From Anticarsia gemmatalis (lineage: Eukaryota > Arthropoda > Insecta > Lepidoptera > Erebidae): a stretch of 64,000 bases of DNA. Positions 21,852 through 33,690 of this stretch are shown here, in pieces. The DNA lies in assembly GCF_050436995.1 (NCBI RefSeq), contig NC_134770.1, forward strand, positions 5,776,501 to 5,840,500, in the 5' to 3' direction. A program made the position numbers and the translations under genes. The number at the start of each line of letters is the position of its first letter. Within the stretch, counting starts at the first letter, position 1. The notes under the pieces are model-generated. The model saw only the letters and a program-made list of their open reading frames with translations. It was not told where the DNA came from and searched no databases.

Positions 21852-23399
21852 TGTTAAATAAAATGTAAATGAAAATTAGACTTAACCTTATTGGATGAAA
21901 TATTAAATATTCTTTTACTGTTTTTTATTTTAGAGCACCTACCGTTTTTAGGTTGAAAATAGAGTACTGCATCAGGACATAGTTGTGTATGTACATTTCT
22001 TTAAAAACATGCAATGTATAGATGGAAAATACAAGAATCGAACTCTTGACGTACCATACAACATAATATCACGCTTTTTTCCCATAGGTATCTTATCAGG
22101 CATAAGCCAAAAGAACACCACATGGTACTCAACTCCTGACCTTGGCCGCGACATACACCACAGCCGATTAACCAACATATACAGTAAAAACAAATACCGT
22201 TTAAAATGTGTCTTTTATTTCCACATCAAACGTTTCGTTGTTTTCTGTCGGAAATTAAAAACAAACGTGTTTGAAAAGTCCCACAACAAGCAAAAAAGCG
22301 ATACAGTTTCTTTTTTTTTATGCAAAATATAACTAAACACCCCTTCTATTTAATATATTTAATGCGTAAACTATGTGCCAATAGGGCACTACATTAGTAT
22401 AGCACACAAAAAATAGTACTATAAATGGTCTATTCCTAAGAAGCAATTAGACTTCAAATGCTACTACTAACTAGTGGTTGAAGCAGCTCGGTACATATAC
22501 AATGCCTTCCAATGTCCCCCGTTCGATTTCTGGGTCAACAATCTGTGATTACGAGCCTCTATCGACGCGGGTTTTAAGTTACTATAAATAGAATAGGCAG
22601 CTCGGACTTAAGGCAAAAATTTTAAACAAAAAAGGTGCCTTGAAAATATTTAATTATAAATTTTACTAAACAAAAATCTCGTTAGTGTACAGCGATATCA
22701 AATTAACATTTCCTCGAACAAAAACCTTCACTTTATCCTTATTCTAAGCTCGAGTTCCTTAAATCTTAAAATAATTTGTCAGCGTTTTATCAAAGCGCTA
22801 TTAAACTTAACAGCTATGTAGTACGACCGAGGGTACAAAAACCTCCGCATAAATTCCTATATCGTCGGTTTATTGGGAGAACTAAATAACTCAATATTTG
22901 AAGTTTCGAGAAATTCGCGCTTTCGGGACTGCTTTTTAGTCAATATTTTTGACATCACTAACAAATGGGGAACATTTTCTCTAGGCAAGTTTGCTCTCAA
23001 TGTTATGATGGATCAATCTAATTTCCTTAATAAACCAAAAAAATAATAAAAATCAAAAACCAAGCTATCCATTTCTACAAAAATGGTCATATTTTAAGAT
23101 TGGATTAAGATATAGGAATATTTACTACACCAAAAGATGCGGCATATTTTGGGGATCACGGAAATGGTAAAAAGTCAATTTGGCCAAAATCAGAGTTATT
23201 CAGTTCTCCCATTATACCCATTTTGTTCTCATTGGGATTTTTCCAGAAGTTTTTCGAGTTTCCATCGTATTTTTAAGGCTTAATGGTAATGATTTTACTT
23301 GGGAAAGTTCGATCGTGGATGAAGCTAAACGACGCTTCTTTTAAATCCAAATCCGATTATGAATGGTGCAAAAGTTTTTATAGTCAAAATGTGGTTTGA
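21852..23399. other. No recognisable gene; decayed SINE-like patches
   Basis: CAAGAATCGAACTCTTGAC (about 22032) and ACTCAACTCCTGACCTTGGC (about 22128) look like antisense tRNA-like B-box sequence but lack a full SINE structure. The 115-codon frame 21985-22332 overlaps these patches and is likely spurious. Confidence 0.4.
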
Positions 23400-23540
23400 G
23401 GACGGCCCAAAACTAGATGGGAAACTGTAGTGGAGAAAGGCATGAGTGAGTGTGAGGTTTCCGAAGACGATGTCGAGGACAGAGCGAAGTGGAGGAGAAA
23501 GACCAGGAAGGCTGACCCCACTACCATATGGGATTCATAG
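23400..23540 (+). pseudogene. C-terminal end of an RTE-type reverse transcriptase
   Basis: Forty-six codons end in TAG at 23538. The visible residues GRPKTRW, VEKGM and VEDRAKWRRKTRKADP match the conserved tail pattern of RTE-clade retrotransposon proteins (RW...V..DM...DRA.WRR..R.ADP). Everything upstream (the endonuclease and reverse transcriptase domains) is missing, so it is a 5'-truncated insertion. A (GA)n-rich stretch follows. Confidence 0.7.
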
Positions 23541-23739
23541 CATGGAAGAGAGAGAAAGAGAGAGAGTCGAAATGTGGTTTTGTTTGCTTCTAAGCTTTGA
23601 CGAAAATTATCTACACTTTTTAGTAGGAACATCTTAGCACGAATATTTCTGAGAAAGTGTATTCGTTATTATTATCCACACAATCTAAATACACGTGAGA
23701 AATTTTGAAGTAACTTTATCAAACCACTCCATGTAAAAT

Positions 23740-23815
23740 ACCGATATCCAGCTGCAGCCAGTGAGACTGGAAGCGGATACCAACATAGTTGGAAAAGAAG
23801 CTAGACTGATTTATA
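23740..23815 (+). repeat. 3' tail of the 15455-type SINE
   Basis: ATCCAGCTGCAGCCAGTGAG, ACTGGAAGCGGATACCAACA and TAGTTGGAAAAGAAGCTAGA parallel CAGTTGCATCCAGTGAGACT...CCGACTC at 15713-15770. Confidence 0.5.
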
Positions 23816-24478
23816 TTTTTAAGTGCATGTCATTTTATCAAAGTGTACGAAATACACGGGCATGAAACCAAACTTCATTCGCCCAAAAAATCCAATTGTG
23901 ACTTTGACTGACTCCGGAAGAAATCCTGAGACCTCGTTATAAAAGCAATCGTTAACTATATTGCTACGACTACGGAGATATATAATAAATACATCAGAAT
24001 AACAGACTATAATCATTTTCTATATTCAACAATCATCAATTGATTGAATCATCAATTCATTTGATATAGGCACCTACACAAATCGTACTCTCAATTGGAC
24101 GTAGTTATGAAAGAACGTTCCAATCCACACGCAGGTCAAAATGAGTAAATCGCGTTTTTGTAATTTTGTGGTACGCTTTTTTTTGGTAGCGAGTACAGCT
24201 AAGTAGTATGTATCACTGCAACTATATAAATAAACTTTATTTTTAAATATACTTGTCACTAAAATTTATTCATATTTCTCATACAAATTATGAAAAAAAT
24301 GCACTTGGAACGTTTTTGAAAAAAGGCTTAATGTATGGAAGTAGATTTTAACTTAATTTGCAAAAACGTTCCAAAATGTTACAATTGCTATATTTTGGTA
24401 ATTAATATATATATTTTCTAAAACATAAGTAAAACAATGAAACATTATTAAAACATATTTTTTAAACAATATTCATAC

Positions 24479-24729
24479 ATAGCTGGACCCACGCAACTTC
24501 GCTTGCGTCATATAAGAGAGAATGGGTCAAAATTTTCCCCGTTTTAGTAACATTTTTTACTGGTACTCTGCTTCTACTAGTCGTAGCGTGATGATATATA
24601 CCTTACAGCCTTCCTCGATAAATGGGCTATCTTACACTGAATGATTTTTTCAAATCGGACCTGTAGTTGCTGAGATTAGCGCGTTCAAACAAACAAACAA
24701 ACTCTTCAGTTTTGTAATATCAGTATAGA
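24479..24729 (-). mobile_element. Short Helitron, family A, tandem member 1
   Basis: The terminator end is mutated (ATAGCTGGACCCACGCAACTTCGCTTGCG in place of CTAGCTGACCCGCG...). The 5' end AGTATAGA is intact at 24728-24729. It abuts a second copy in the same orientation. Confidence 0.75.
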
Positions 24730-24732
24730 TAA

Positions 24733-24912
24733 CATTTTTTATTGCTACTCTGCTCCTATTAGTAGTAGCATAATGATATATAGCCTATAGCCTTCCTCGA
24801 TAAATTAACTATCTAACACTGAAATAATTTTTCAAATCGGACCAGTAGTTCCTGAGATTTGCTCGTACAAACAAACTCTTCTTTTCATTCAGCTTTATAA
24901 TATTAATATAGA
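24733..24912 (-). mobile_element. Short Helitron, family A, tandem member 2, terminator missing
   Basis: Begins inside the family consensus at ACATTTTTTATTGCTACTCT and runs to TATTAATATAGA at 24912. The hairpin and CTAG are absent, so this member has no 3' terminator of its own. Confidence 0.7.
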
Positions 24913-25071
24913 TAACATGTGATGTATGTGAAATATGTGAATGTAAATTTTATTGTGATGATTTTCCAAAAGACGAAAATAAATTGGGGCACTCCGGGAC
25001 GGGGGCTTCGGGGATCGGGGTACTCAGAGACTAACCCGCAGCGTTTGGGGTCATAGGTAGACTAAGGTTTA

Positions 25072-26084
25072 CCGTAAAACGGGGTGAATAGAAACGATTT
25101 TCAACTTTGTCCTAAAAATTTGTTGCGAATAACTTGTTATTTTTATTGTCGGGTTCTTTTATATCATGTCCGGCGCCATGAAGAAAGAGCTAAAACCATA
25201 TTTGTCCAAAAATATGCATAATTTTACGATTTTTCCTTAAAAAATGGTCATTTTCTATTCACCCAGCGATAGGGGTAAATCGAAACGACCAAAGGGGTGA
25301 ATGGAAAAACTGTTAGGGCTGCCAAAGACGACTTATCCAACATACTGAAAAGGGAGGTTGTGTGTTTAAAAATTTAAATAACCGTTGATAATTACTTTAA
25401 CTGAAAAAATAAAGCAAGATAACCTAACTAACTTTCATACTATATGCAGTAGTTTGCCGTTATAACTTTGATACAATGATAATTGTGAAGTTCAGAAGAT
25501 TAATGACTATTAATTTTTCATTGTTTATGTTAATTTTGTTTACAGTTTTTGACAACCCTATTTATTAATCTCTATTGACCCCTCACTCGTTTCTATTCAC
25601 CTCTTACGCGTTTCTATTGAACCCTGCTATGTTTCCATTTGCCCCATACTGTAGTTCTATTCACCCTTCAAACGATTCTATTCACCCCGTTTATACAAAA
25701 AAAATACTATTTCCATGATTTAAACATATTTTTTAGATTTAAAAACGTTTCTTCAATTAACAATATTGTATCTTTATAAATTAATATACACCTAAAGACA
25801 TAAACACTCCAAACAACTCATTAGAAAAGAAATCCCACTTTAAATCCAAAGTTTTGAGGGTCGATATTAAGGTATTCAAGGACGGTAGACTTTGAAGCAA
25901 TTTTTTGGGTATAAATATCAATTTAAACAATTATAACACCGCAGAGAAGTAATATCGCCGTGTAATCATTTAAAATTTGAACAAAATTCTTCAACGAGAA
26001 GTACTCAAATATTAAAAAAAACTTGAAAACTTTCCTGATTTTTTTTCTATTCACCCCGCGAATTCTATTCACCCCGTTTTACGG
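25072..26084. mobile_element. TA-flanked inverted-repeat element, 1.0 kb
   Basis: A 22-bp terminal inverted repeat beginning CCGTAAAACGGGGTGAATAG (25072-25093 and 26063-26084) is flanked by TA on both sides (25070-25071, 26085-26086), as in Tc1/mariner-type insertions. The word GGGGTGAATAGAAACG and variants occur about a dozen times. The left third (25081, 25272, 25293 and one inverse at 25254) is mostly forward. The right part (25570-25689 and the end) is all inverse. No transposase frame is present. Confidence 0.75.
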
Positions 26085-26184
26085 TACTTTTACCAATATG
26101 AATTTATTATCGTCACGTTATATATAAAGTACCTACATGGAATGTTTTGAAGAAATAGATAGTAAGAAGAAGAAAAACAAACAA

Positions 26185-26500
26185 GATGATTGGATCATTA
26201 TTTTTATGTTATTCAGTCCAACACGTATTGAAACAGTACGATCCAAATGAATTTTCATTTATAATTGTTATTTTTAAAAACGTTCCAAGTTGATTGAGTC
26301 ATTATTCTTATTTTATTCAGACCAAAATGTAATAAAATATAACGATCCAAATGGAATGTCACTTTTTAAGATTTAAAATTATTATAAAAATATTTATTTT
26401 AAAACGTTTCAAGATGGATTGGATCGTTATTTCTATTGCATTCAGTCCAAAACAAATAAAAATAGTACGATCCATATGTAATGTCACGTTATACGATTAC
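26185..26500. repeat. Three ~100-125-bp tandem units inside the outer element
   Basis: Units start at about 26185, 26287 and 26411. Each has a GATTG.ATC.TTATT head, TTATTCAG.CCAA in the middle, ACGATCCA.ATG later, and the first two end in AAACGTT(C/T)CAAG. The units are diverged. A partial copy (GTCACGTTATA) may precede the first. Confidence 0.65.
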
Positions 26501-26683
26501 AATTTAGATCTTTTGGTACGTTTTATCATTTAGACCGTGTAATTATTTCAGTAGTTATTGTCGTAAAAGAGTCAGTGTCTTCACCACTAGATAGGACGAT
26601 CCAAAATACCTAGCTTGGGCTCAAAAACTCAATTTTGACCACCTTGTGGATTGGAACGTTCTTTCATAACTACGTCCAATTGA

Positions 26684-27304
26684 AATCCTGTATGTATAAT
26701 TAATTACAATTCGGATCAAGATGTTTCAAATATATTGGAATTTCCAGACGTACAGTACAGATATGAACAATGTAAATGAATACGTGTCTATGTGTACAGT
26801 ATTGATTGGAATGCTATCGTGGATGTCTCTCACTAATTGATAGTAGATACGATGTAGGTATCTGTTATTGCAAACTAATATAAGAAATATTGACATCTAA
26901 CTTTTAAGACCGGTAATTTGTCATACATTATTGATAGCCTCAAAAAAAAATAGTTGAATTGTCAAGTCTGATCTCATAAGCAAAATTTGTACCGAATTCT
27001 GACATAATTATGGCTGTGAATGAGGAAATATTAATAAAAATATAAAAAATAGCTATTTTCAGACAGCTCATGTCATAAAAATAAATAACAGAATTTATAT
27101 TTTCAAGAGTAAGAGGCACGATCATAAACCAGTCACGTTTCTGTTATCAAGGCACATTCCACAATTTTGTAAAAATAATGATCGTATCATTTTTCCAAAT
27201 GATTTATTTTAAATATCATGTCTGTCTTAGGCAGTGAAGTAGTTAAAGGGAATGAAATACACCTGCGTTTCGCTGCGCGTGATTAAAGTTGTTCCCACGC
27301 TACA
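26684..27304. other. No recognisable gene
   Basis: AT-rich sequence without a supported feature. Confidence 0.4.
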
Positions 27305-27420
27305 ATCACTGCCATGGGATACTGTGGGTTCGATTCCCACACGGTTGTTTTGGGTCGAGTTGTACTTTGTATACATGTTTGTAAAAGTCTAAACGACATT
27401 GTGAAAGAGTTTTTTTTAAT
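27305..27420 (+). mobile_element. tRNA-derived SINE, degraded
   Basis: A clean B box GGTTCGATTCCCACACGG is followed by a shortened body (GGGTCGAGTTGTACTTTGTA, CATGTTTGTAAAAGTCTAAA) and T-run. The A-box region is unrecognisable. Confidence 0.6.
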
Positions 27421-27927
27421 TTAAACATTACTTTGGTTTAAAACATCTTCTACGAAATATTTTATCAAGCTCTCCACAGTAAAATGTTATTATCAAAATA
27501 TCTATAATGATATCCAGGCAAAGCGGCTTACATCCCAGGCAATTACGTAGCGTACTTGCCTGGATGCAGGCATGACAATACGCCATTGTGATCTCTCTGA
27601 ACTCATGTTACCTACATCAGGCTACGTACTACGGTCTTTTGTGCGGTCTACAATGAAAATGGGCTGAAATTTCACCCTTTTTTGGACTGAAATTTTAACT
27701 AGATTTTTGTGTTTAGTATTTGCTTGGTATGCTGCCTTTTTTATTACCTGTAACAAAAAGAGAAATATTTTTAGTATCTTATTATTTGTTTTTACAGTTA
27801 GCATATCAAAAAGAGAACAGTTATACTTTTTTATTGTCATTCGTTTGTCCTAGGTATTGGATGTAAGTCCTTCTCCTTTGACAACGATAGCCACAATCCT
27901 GTACATTGTTCGTTTGTTAAAATAGTG
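27421..27927. other. No recognisable gene
   Basis: AT-rich. A 72-codon minus-strand frame at 27622-27840 has no motif. Confidence 0.4.
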
Positions 27928-28045
27928 ATGTCTAATACGTAACGTCAAAGCAGCAATGTATTGCATTACAGTTATCAAATTGACGTACACTAGCTATCAT
28001 TTTAGATACATGCAATGCAATCTCGTACTTCACGTATATCATTTG
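27928..28045 (+). repeat. Dispersed repeat E, copy 2
   Basis: TCTAATACGTAACGTCAAAG, CAGCAATGTATTGCATTACA, TCAAATTGACGTACACTAGC and ACTTCACGTATATCA align in order with the 8600 copy and the inverse of the 45370 copy. Confidence 0.55.
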
Positions 28046-28090
28046 TAATTTTGCCAAATAGGAGAGTCTTCTAATCATATGTGCAAAGAC

Positions 28091-28306
28091 GACTGCCTCC
28101 GTGGCGCAGTGGTTTAGGTAGCCACGCCGCTACCATTGCCTCGGCAGGTCGTGGGTTTCATTTCCACACAGATCAATTATTTGTGCGATCTATAATAACT
28201 AGTTTCGGGTCTAGTTGTTCATTGTGCCCGTTGTTTGTATGTTTGTAAAAGTCCCCGCGACACAAGAGCAATTTTAAGTGCGGGAGTTGTCATAAAAAAA
28301 AGAAAA
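28091..28306 (+). mobile_element. tRNA-derived SINE, nearly full length
   Basis: The best copy in the window. CTGCCTCCGTGGCGCAGTGG and TTTAGGTAGCCACGCCGCTA form the tRNA-like head. GGTCGTGGGTTTCATTTCCA is the B box, with an altered core (one extra T and a changed base against GGTTCGATTCC). The body TGTGCCCGTTGTTTGTATGT, AAAGTCCCCGCGACACAAGA and GTGCGGGAGTTGTC is followed by an A-rich tail. No clear target duplication was found. Confidence 0.85.
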
Positions 28307-28779
28307 AATCCTAACAGAAAATTTACAATACTCTGTACTTAAACCGGAAAGGTCTCAAAAGCTAATTTAAACTCTAGTTTATAAGATACTTGTCTCGTTA
28401 CAATGAGAATTACATCATAAGACAATGTCTTCGAAATTAGCCGAGGCTGTAATGCGAGACGGATCGTACCCTTTTCTTGTTCCTAATTTTGTAAGCTTTA
28501 TTAATGAACCGGCTTTACATAAATATTTGTTCTTAGGAAACGTGTCAGTATATTCTTGTGTGACACATTTACTTACAGATTTAGGGGATGAGTTACGAAG
28601 CTTTAGCCACCCCAAAACATCTGACGTTACAATTTTTATGCGGTAGCAGAGAAATGCTCTAAACATTTAAAACTTAAACCTCTTAGAAGAATAAGGACCA
28701 ACCTCTTTCTGTCCGAAATAAACAATATCCTGGATCTGCTACCCTCGAAACCAGTACCCTAATCTTACAATTTTAGATT
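28307..28779. other. Unassigned region with frames open on both strands
   Basis: 28415-28666 is open for more than 70 codons on both strands (73 plus, 83 minus). No domain was recognised on either strand, and neither shows splice-bounded coding structure. Confidence 0.35.
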
Positions 28780-28845
28780 TTTTTCAAGGGTCTCCTCCCG
28801 AAAAGGTTTAGGCCTTGAGTCCACCACGTTGGCCAAGTGTGGTTT
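28780..28845 (-). mobile_element. Fragment of the second tRNA-SINE family, antisense
   Basis: AAGGGTCTCCTCCCGAAAAG and GGCCTTGAGTCCACCACGTTGGCCAAGTG are the inverse of CAGCGTGGTGGACTCAA..GCCTAACCCCTCCC in the 56377 and 58490 copies. Confidence 0.6.
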
Positions 28846-31580
28846 GAGGACTTTACAGTAACCTTATATATGTATAGAAGTAAGCGCCAAAACTTAAAAA
28901 AATACATAGTATTTAAAATCTTTGGCGATAGTACCAAATTTTTTGGTTGCGAATTTCATCAATCTACACGCAACATTAGCCTCTAAATTCTTTCAAGTTA
29001 ATCGTCCATATAAAAACTGACCTAAAACTAGAAAAATACATCAAATTAACTCTGAAATCTATTTGGTTTCCACTCCATTATCTTATTATATTTGTTTGCC
29101 TCTATTGAGGGTAGTTCCGAAGAAAACGCTCAGATTTTAATCCGATTAGATTTCTCTTTGAAGATTTTCTTTCACGAAGCTTTCTATGGTGACCTGTTTT
29201 TTGTTTTAAGTCTTTTTTACTTAGGTCTTAGGATGTATAAATAATGGAGGTTCGGAGTATTTGATTATGGCCTTTAATGAACAGTTGTGGCTTATTTAAA
29301 AGCTTTTTCTGGAAACGTTAAAATACTATATTAATTGATATTTTCGTAAATAGCGTAACATTTTTTTTATAGGGTTTTATGCGGAAGCTATAAATTTTTA
29401 AATAATTAGTGTCAAACTCAAATACGTCATGCAAAATAGGTTAAAGCAACTGAGCACTGCAAAACCTAAAAACTGATGTAATTTATGTCTCCAAAAGTCA
29501 TTAAAGACATCTTACAAGGAACAAAAAAAAATTACTTGTGTTTGAATTTCACTAAACTAAGTATGTACAATGTACATATTACTAAATTCAATACAAACAT
29601 ACAAATTGAATAATTTTCTTTTGCCAAGAGTTCAGCACATTCATAAATTATCAAAATTATATTTGTAATTATTCATTGAATAGGAATAAAATGTTAAATT
29701 TTATCCGATGGATGAAATGGATGGAAGGTCTGGATATTAAACGGTCGTTATGTTCCATTGTGTTCAAGATTCTATTCTTGTTGAAAGACCTGCAGTACGA
29801 AAGATATAGGTAGATTTACTACTGATATTCAGTTTTCAGATGGAGGTCGATATTTATACTATTATAAAGAAGTTGTAGAAACTCGTAGATAGTGGCGTTC
29901 TTTGGTCTCTGCTTACCCCATTACAAAAGGTTGCGTAGTGTATTGATGTGCTGTATCCAAAATACCACTAACTGTACCAAAAATCGTCAATAAATGATTT
30001 GATTTGACACACACATACAATATGATGTCTTGACTGATTGATTGACCGACTGAATCATCGTCGTAGACCAATTTAGGGCATTAACAATTTGGGTAAGAAA
30101 TGTAAAATTTTGACAAGTGGTGCATTTTATTGTGTATTTATAAAAGGATTTTTAAGTTCCATACCTAATAGGTTCAATAAGGGGAGTTTCGTTTATTTTT
30201 TTCGGAGCTGAAAACGCAAATCTTTGTTTGTATTTTATTACTTTAAGATACATATTATATCAATGACACAATTTCATACCAAAATATTGTAATATATTCT
30301 AGAAACTATTTACAATGAATGCCCGAAGGCTAACGACCTACTGCCCGTCTTTTTGTAAGGGCAAAAGGATAATACATTTTATTCAGCCCAGCTAGTAAAA
30401 TTATTGGCTATCCATTAGTTGCCGACAAATACGTGACACATAGTCACATGAGAAGGCAAATAAATTCATTTTTTACCAAATTCAATATCCGAAGCCAGTG
30501 TCGCAGAAAGATAAAAATATACTCGCCAACCAGCTAACGAAGAACCGCGGATTTGAATAAACCTGTTATTCCTGTGAAGAGCTGAGGGGTCTACTGTAAC
30601 TGGTCAGATAAATGTTGAAAGTTTTCATACAAGTACATTGAACGATTATGAATAAATCGTTGGGTTTTTTTTCTGAAGTATTTGGATATGTTATTGCTTA
30701 GAATTTTGAGAGAGTTATGGGAATATTGATCGGTGGAATCACGGGTTATTTGTTTTAAGAGTTTCTTACTAAAATGGACGGTTTCGAGTGCTTGTAAGCT
30801 TGATAGAATTGTACATAGGTATTGGCATATATGTGACTTAGGGGTCCAATTTTTATTTTGCGAAATCGATGGTTACAAGACCAAGGTTTGATTCTGGAAC
30901 CAGATATTTTAAAGATTTTTAATAATGCAAACTATACATAATACGACCAGTAGAGTAAGAGATCAGATGCGGGACCGACGGTTTTTTGTGCTCTCCTAGA
31001 CACATATGCCAACGATTTCAACTTCCTCATTCCAAGCAAGCTGTAAGAAATACTTAACAGAAGAAAAAATACTTTATGGTCTAACTCAAGTTTCGTAGCC
31101 GAGACCTTTGATCATGATCAGTTGCCGGTTACACTACTGACCTCACCACAAAGGCAGTCGAAAATATAATAGGTACTTTTCTGTCACACAGAAAATAAAG
31201 CAGGATTTTAGTAAAGGAGAATGGGCAAAATAGTATGGAGCCTGGGCGATCCGCGGCCAAACTTGATTTTTTGTTTTTTTAATGTAGTTTAGTCCTATAA
31301 TTACCGTGTAGAAGTTTTATTGCCGCGACGCACTTATATGACGAACAAAATACATTTTTGTTTTTGAGCACTTTTAATAGTATCAAAACATATTTTTGGC
31401 TTATATTCGGAGATTAAATAAAAAGTGCTATTTATATTATTGCATACAAATGTAGACATTATTAATATTCGAACAATCATAACATGTAAATATATAAATA
31501 TCGTAACAAGTAAACATCTTGCTCTTCTATAACATATTCACTGAGACGACTTATCTGTCTTGAATGCTCAGCTTAAAAAC
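28846..31580. other. No recognisable gene
   Basis: AT-rich sequence. GTAGATAGTGGCGTTCTTTG...TCTGCTTACCCC (about 29885) is a faint match to the repeat at 59565. No coding region was recognised. Confidence 0.4.
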
Positions 31581-31809
31581 GAGGCGTTCATAGCCAGTTG
31601 CGCTCACTGGTCGGTAAACGATCTGTTGGTTAAGCAACCGTTGGCGCGGTCATTCTATAGATGGGTGACCGCATTGTGGTATTTGAACTGAGCTTCTCCG
31701 TGCTTCCGAGGGCACGTAAAAAGTCGGTCCCGGTTGTTGTCAACTAAGATAACATTCGGGCGGCTTGAACAACTTTGAAACTAGGTGAACCATATGATAT
31801 AGATAGATA
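31581..31809 (+). mobile_element. 5S rRNA-derived SINE, copy 2
   Basis: GAGGCGTTCATAGCCAGTTG, GGTCGGTAAACGATCTGTTG, GGTTAAGCAACCGTTGGCGC and ATAGATGGGTGACCGCATTG follow the 7123 copy closely. The 3' body has a ~20-bp deletion after AAGATAACATTCG. It ends in GATATAGATAGATA. Confidence 0.8.
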
Positions 31810-33690
31810 CGAGTTACGATTATTGTTCATTTTGATGGCATTGCAATCGTTATAAGAAGATGTAACGTTATTACACAACATTAAATGCATTACAGACACG
31901 AAATAATTGTATTTGTTCTATGGAATTCCATTATATTTACATGTCAATATATTGTTTCCTGAAAGGATTGCAGCGAAACGTTCTTAGTAAAAGTTGTTCC
32001 TAGTTATCATTACTTTAATTTGACACTACTTTTATTAATGGCCGCCGACCGCCCAGGAGTGCCAATTCTCCTTTGTCTTCATGTTACGTGATTAAATAAG
32101 AGTCGGTCTTAATTCCCGTGACGTCACAGGCGCGACGCGAGAGCTTTAAGATGAATGATCACTTGTTTCAATATTTGAGCGTTATGTCACAATCACATGT
32201 TTAAGCGAGAATATATTTAAAGAGATATTGTAAGAAGTGTTATATTGTTGAGTGTTACCAGATTTTTTGTCTGATTTGGGAAGAGTTTCACCAAAATGTT
32301 TACGAAAATGTATATAATGCTGAATTTGAGTATAGATATGATGATATATACACCAGCATTATATAATAATGTACACCCATACTTATTTACTTCTTAAATA
32401 CGAATTTAATAAGAAAATAAGTATGAATATACATTATAACATTCCGCACCTTTTGTACTCGCTGTTTTAAGCAGAGCAGTATAAAATAGGCCCATATTTC
32501 ACTATTTATTATTGGTCCGAAGTAGTTGTGAGTAATTTCATTTTTATAACCGTACACGTCACCAATTTTTTTTTATAGAAAACCTTACATCAGCAATTGG
32601 AAACATTATAAATCCAATAACACCTTCTCAAAATCTGGAATCGAACTTAAGACGTCGACTTTTAACCATAATATTTAAATACATAAGTAGACAAGCAGTA
32701 CATATTATTACATGGAACTAGCATTCTAAATGGCAAAGCGGATATTCCATACACCTTCAAGTATATATATAACACATATTACCTTTTTAAAATCGATAGC
32801 TTATTCTCCAAGCGTGTGTGCGTGCGACACTTTCACATCATCCATCATATTTGAAGACGTCACGACGACGCCGATGAATAATCTTCATAAGTTTTCTTGA
32901 CATGCCACGTGTTAAACCTTATTGGGACAGCGTAAGGGTTTTGTGATGGGCTTTAGTGGGTCAATGACCGATTGAAAGGTTTTATGAAGTTAAATGCAGC
33001 TTTATATAAGCTTGTTTTAAGTTTTTGGTTACAACAAGATAAGTTTTATATAGAAATAATATTTAAATCTTTATTTACAGGAGCAATGAGTATCAATATC
33101 TGCAGTTTGATTTCCGAAGTAATGCCTGAAAATGCAGTTTTTTCATCATCTTTATTTCACTTACAAAACTGCCAATATATGAAATATTGAGCTACTTTTA
33201 GTCTCAATATAAAAAGAAGATCAGAAAAAAAACCCTATTATACACTACATGGTATTTAAAACGATTCAGTGGTTTAGCCGTAAAAGCGCTACAGATAGAT
33301 ACAAATTCACGTTTAAATTATTATACATAGGTATTGTTTGCCACAGTCGTAATGAGGGTAACTTCAGTAGAAAAGAAAAATATGGAAACACGAATAAAAC
33401 ATACATTTCTCAGTAAATGATACACCATAAGACAAACGGTTGTCATTAAAGAATAATAAAATAGATCTTTACCTTGTTTATACGGAAAAGTTTCATTATT
33501 TCTTTGCACAATTCCCGTTCTCGTTTGCAAGCATTGGCTGAAGGGTATGAATTAATTGGTTCCGATGTCAAGAGGTAACAGGCAAATAGTACGTAGAACA
33601 ATAAATATATTGTGATATTGCTTTGGATACGCAAATTGGATGCGATAAAGAAAACTATCGATTCTGTACAATTGGTACTTTCGAGTAACG
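31810..33690. other. No recognisable gene; GC-richer patch with CRE-type sites
   Basis: About 32085-32150 is unusually GC-rich for the window and holds GTGACGTCAC (about 32119). GACGTCACGACGACGCCG lies at about 32860. These could be regulatory but no promoter or exon was recognised. Confidence 0.35.

Larger units (their letters stand above)
24091..26683. mobile_element. Outer inverted-repeat element, 2.6 kb, host of nested insertions
   Basis: The ends TCAATTGGACGTAGTTATGA...AACGTTCCAATCCACA (24091 on) and the exact inverse ending TACGTCCAATTGA (26683) match for about 40 bp. GGTCAAAAT(T)GAG then extends the match with a small gap. The core AACGTTCC recurs inside on both strands (about 24309, 24366, 26279, 26652). 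Removing the nested Helitrons and the TA element leaves about 1.1 kb with no long frame. Target duplication is ambiguous because the ends are palindromic (CAATTG). Confidence 0.7.

Noticed and set aside
21985..22332. 115-codon plus-strand frame
   Set aside because: It runs across decayed SINE-like patches, has a competing frame on the other strand, and shows no protein motif.
23384..23632. 82-codon minus-strand frame
   Set aside because: It is the antisense shadow of the RTE reverse transcriptase end, whose conserved residues are on the plus strand.
28091..28170. Possible genuine tRNA gene
   Set aside because: The head is tRNA-like but runs straight into the SINE body shared with several other copies, and its B box is altered.
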